A stretch of 6,257 bases of DNA from UBA11164 sp002420085. GTDB taxonomy: Bacteria > Pseudomonadota > Gammaproteobacteria > Xanthomonadales > Xanthomonadaceae. This document shows, one piece after another, positions 6,097 through 6,257 of the stretch. The notes below the pieces were generated by a model. That model did no database searches. It worked only from the letters and a program-made list of their open reading frames with translations, and was not told where the DNA came from. The stretch spans positions 1 through 6,257 of the forward strand of contig DALYLJ010000184.1 in assembly GCA_031976395.1 (NCBI GenBank). The letters run 5' to 3'. Both the position numbers and the translations under genes were made by a program. Position 1 is the first letter of the stretch; each line of letters begins with the position of its first letter.

Positions 6097-6106
6097 GCGA
6101 CAACCA

Positions 6107-6122
6107 TGGCCGAAAACGGCCA
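6107..6122. repeat. Short perfect hairpin TGGCCG-AAAA-CGGCCA
   Basis: A 6-bp perfect stem with an AAAA loop (TTTT on the other strand), followed at once by a second palindrome, ACAGG-GG-CCTGT (6124-6135). Neither strand has a T-run after the stem, so a terminator role is uncertain. It lies between the repeat cluster and the right edge. Confidence 0.45.
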
Positions 6123-6257
6123 GACAGGGGCCTGTTGCCGGTGCAGACTGTGGCCATGCTGGAACGGGAGATGCGACCGATGCTGTTCAATGTGAATTCC
6201 GCTGGCCTGGCCTGGTGCCGTCGCTGGTCTGCCCCGCGCTGCCGACCGGCAACCCGG

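Larger units (their letters stand above)
5841..6257. other. Gene-free region upstream of the lipoprotein operon
   Basis: I see no convincing gene in these 417 bases. They hold the 5' leader of the lipoprotein operon, three complementary 7-base arms (5897-5935), a further inverted repeat CGATGG/CCATCG (5984-5989 and 5998-6003) around a GGCGCGCC palindrome, a weak promoter candidate (5986-6015), the AGTTGTCC repeat cluster (6057-6096), and a short stem with an AAAA loop (6107-6122). Short frames are open to the right edge on both strands, but none has a recognisable product, so the identity of the next gene is unknown. Confidence 0.6.

Noticed and set aside
6156..6257. Possible start of a + strand gene running off the right edge (ATG at 6156 or 6180; the latter has GGGAG nine bases upstream)
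   Set aside because: Only 26-34 codons are visible, the product (MLFNVNSAGLAWCRRW and onward) has no recognisable family, and - strand frames are open to the edge as well. It is too short to call.
6012..6257. 81-residue frame on the - strand entering from the right edge and ending at TGA 6012-6014
   Set aside because: Its composition is unlike a protein (many His, Arg, Gln and Pro) and it crosses the octamer repeats and hairpins. It could be the tail of an outside gene, but nothing supports it.

Overview
The window is GC-rich bacterial chromosomal DNA with tight gene packing. Its protein sequences look proteobacterial, probably gammaproteobacterial, but no rRNA, tRNA or lineage-specific marker is present, so the assignment is an inference. 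No mobile element, CRISPR array or RNA gene is visible.

Layout from left to right. (1) The 3' part of proA (gamma-glutamyl phosphate reductase, proline synthesis) runs on the + strand and ends at 881. It converges on the next gene, with a short GC hairpin between the two stops. (2) A 790-residue membrane glycosyltransferase of the cellulose-synthase (BcsA-like) type with a PilZ c-di-GMP domain lies at 933-3305 on the - strand. The PilZ ligand motifs are kept, but several catalytic and gating motifs of true cellulose synthases are altered, and no bcsB or bcsC lies beside it. (3) A 194-bp gap (3306-3499) holds a large stem-loop just behind the upstream gene, a 15-bp tandem duplication and a doubtful 38-codon ORF. 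(4) An M14-type zinc carboxypeptidase or deacylase with all its metal and catalytic residues is at 3500-4414 on the - strand. (5) A two-gene operon at 4552-5840 on the - strand encodes a helix-rich predicted lipoprotein and a 115-residue helical protein with a hydrophobic C-terminus. The two genes overlap by four bases and the second has a strong ribosome binding site. I do not recognise either family. (6) The last 417 bases hold no convincing gene. They contain an AGTTGTCC repeat cluster, several inverted repeats, a set of three complementary arms that can form alternative hairpins upstream of the lipoprotein, and a weak promoter candidate.

Four genes from 5840 down to 933 point the same way. 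They may be co-transcribed in part, but only the lipoprotein/115-residue pair is clearly coupled. The best candidates for undescribed biology are that pair and the orphan, motif-altered synthase that keeps its c-di-GMP sensor.
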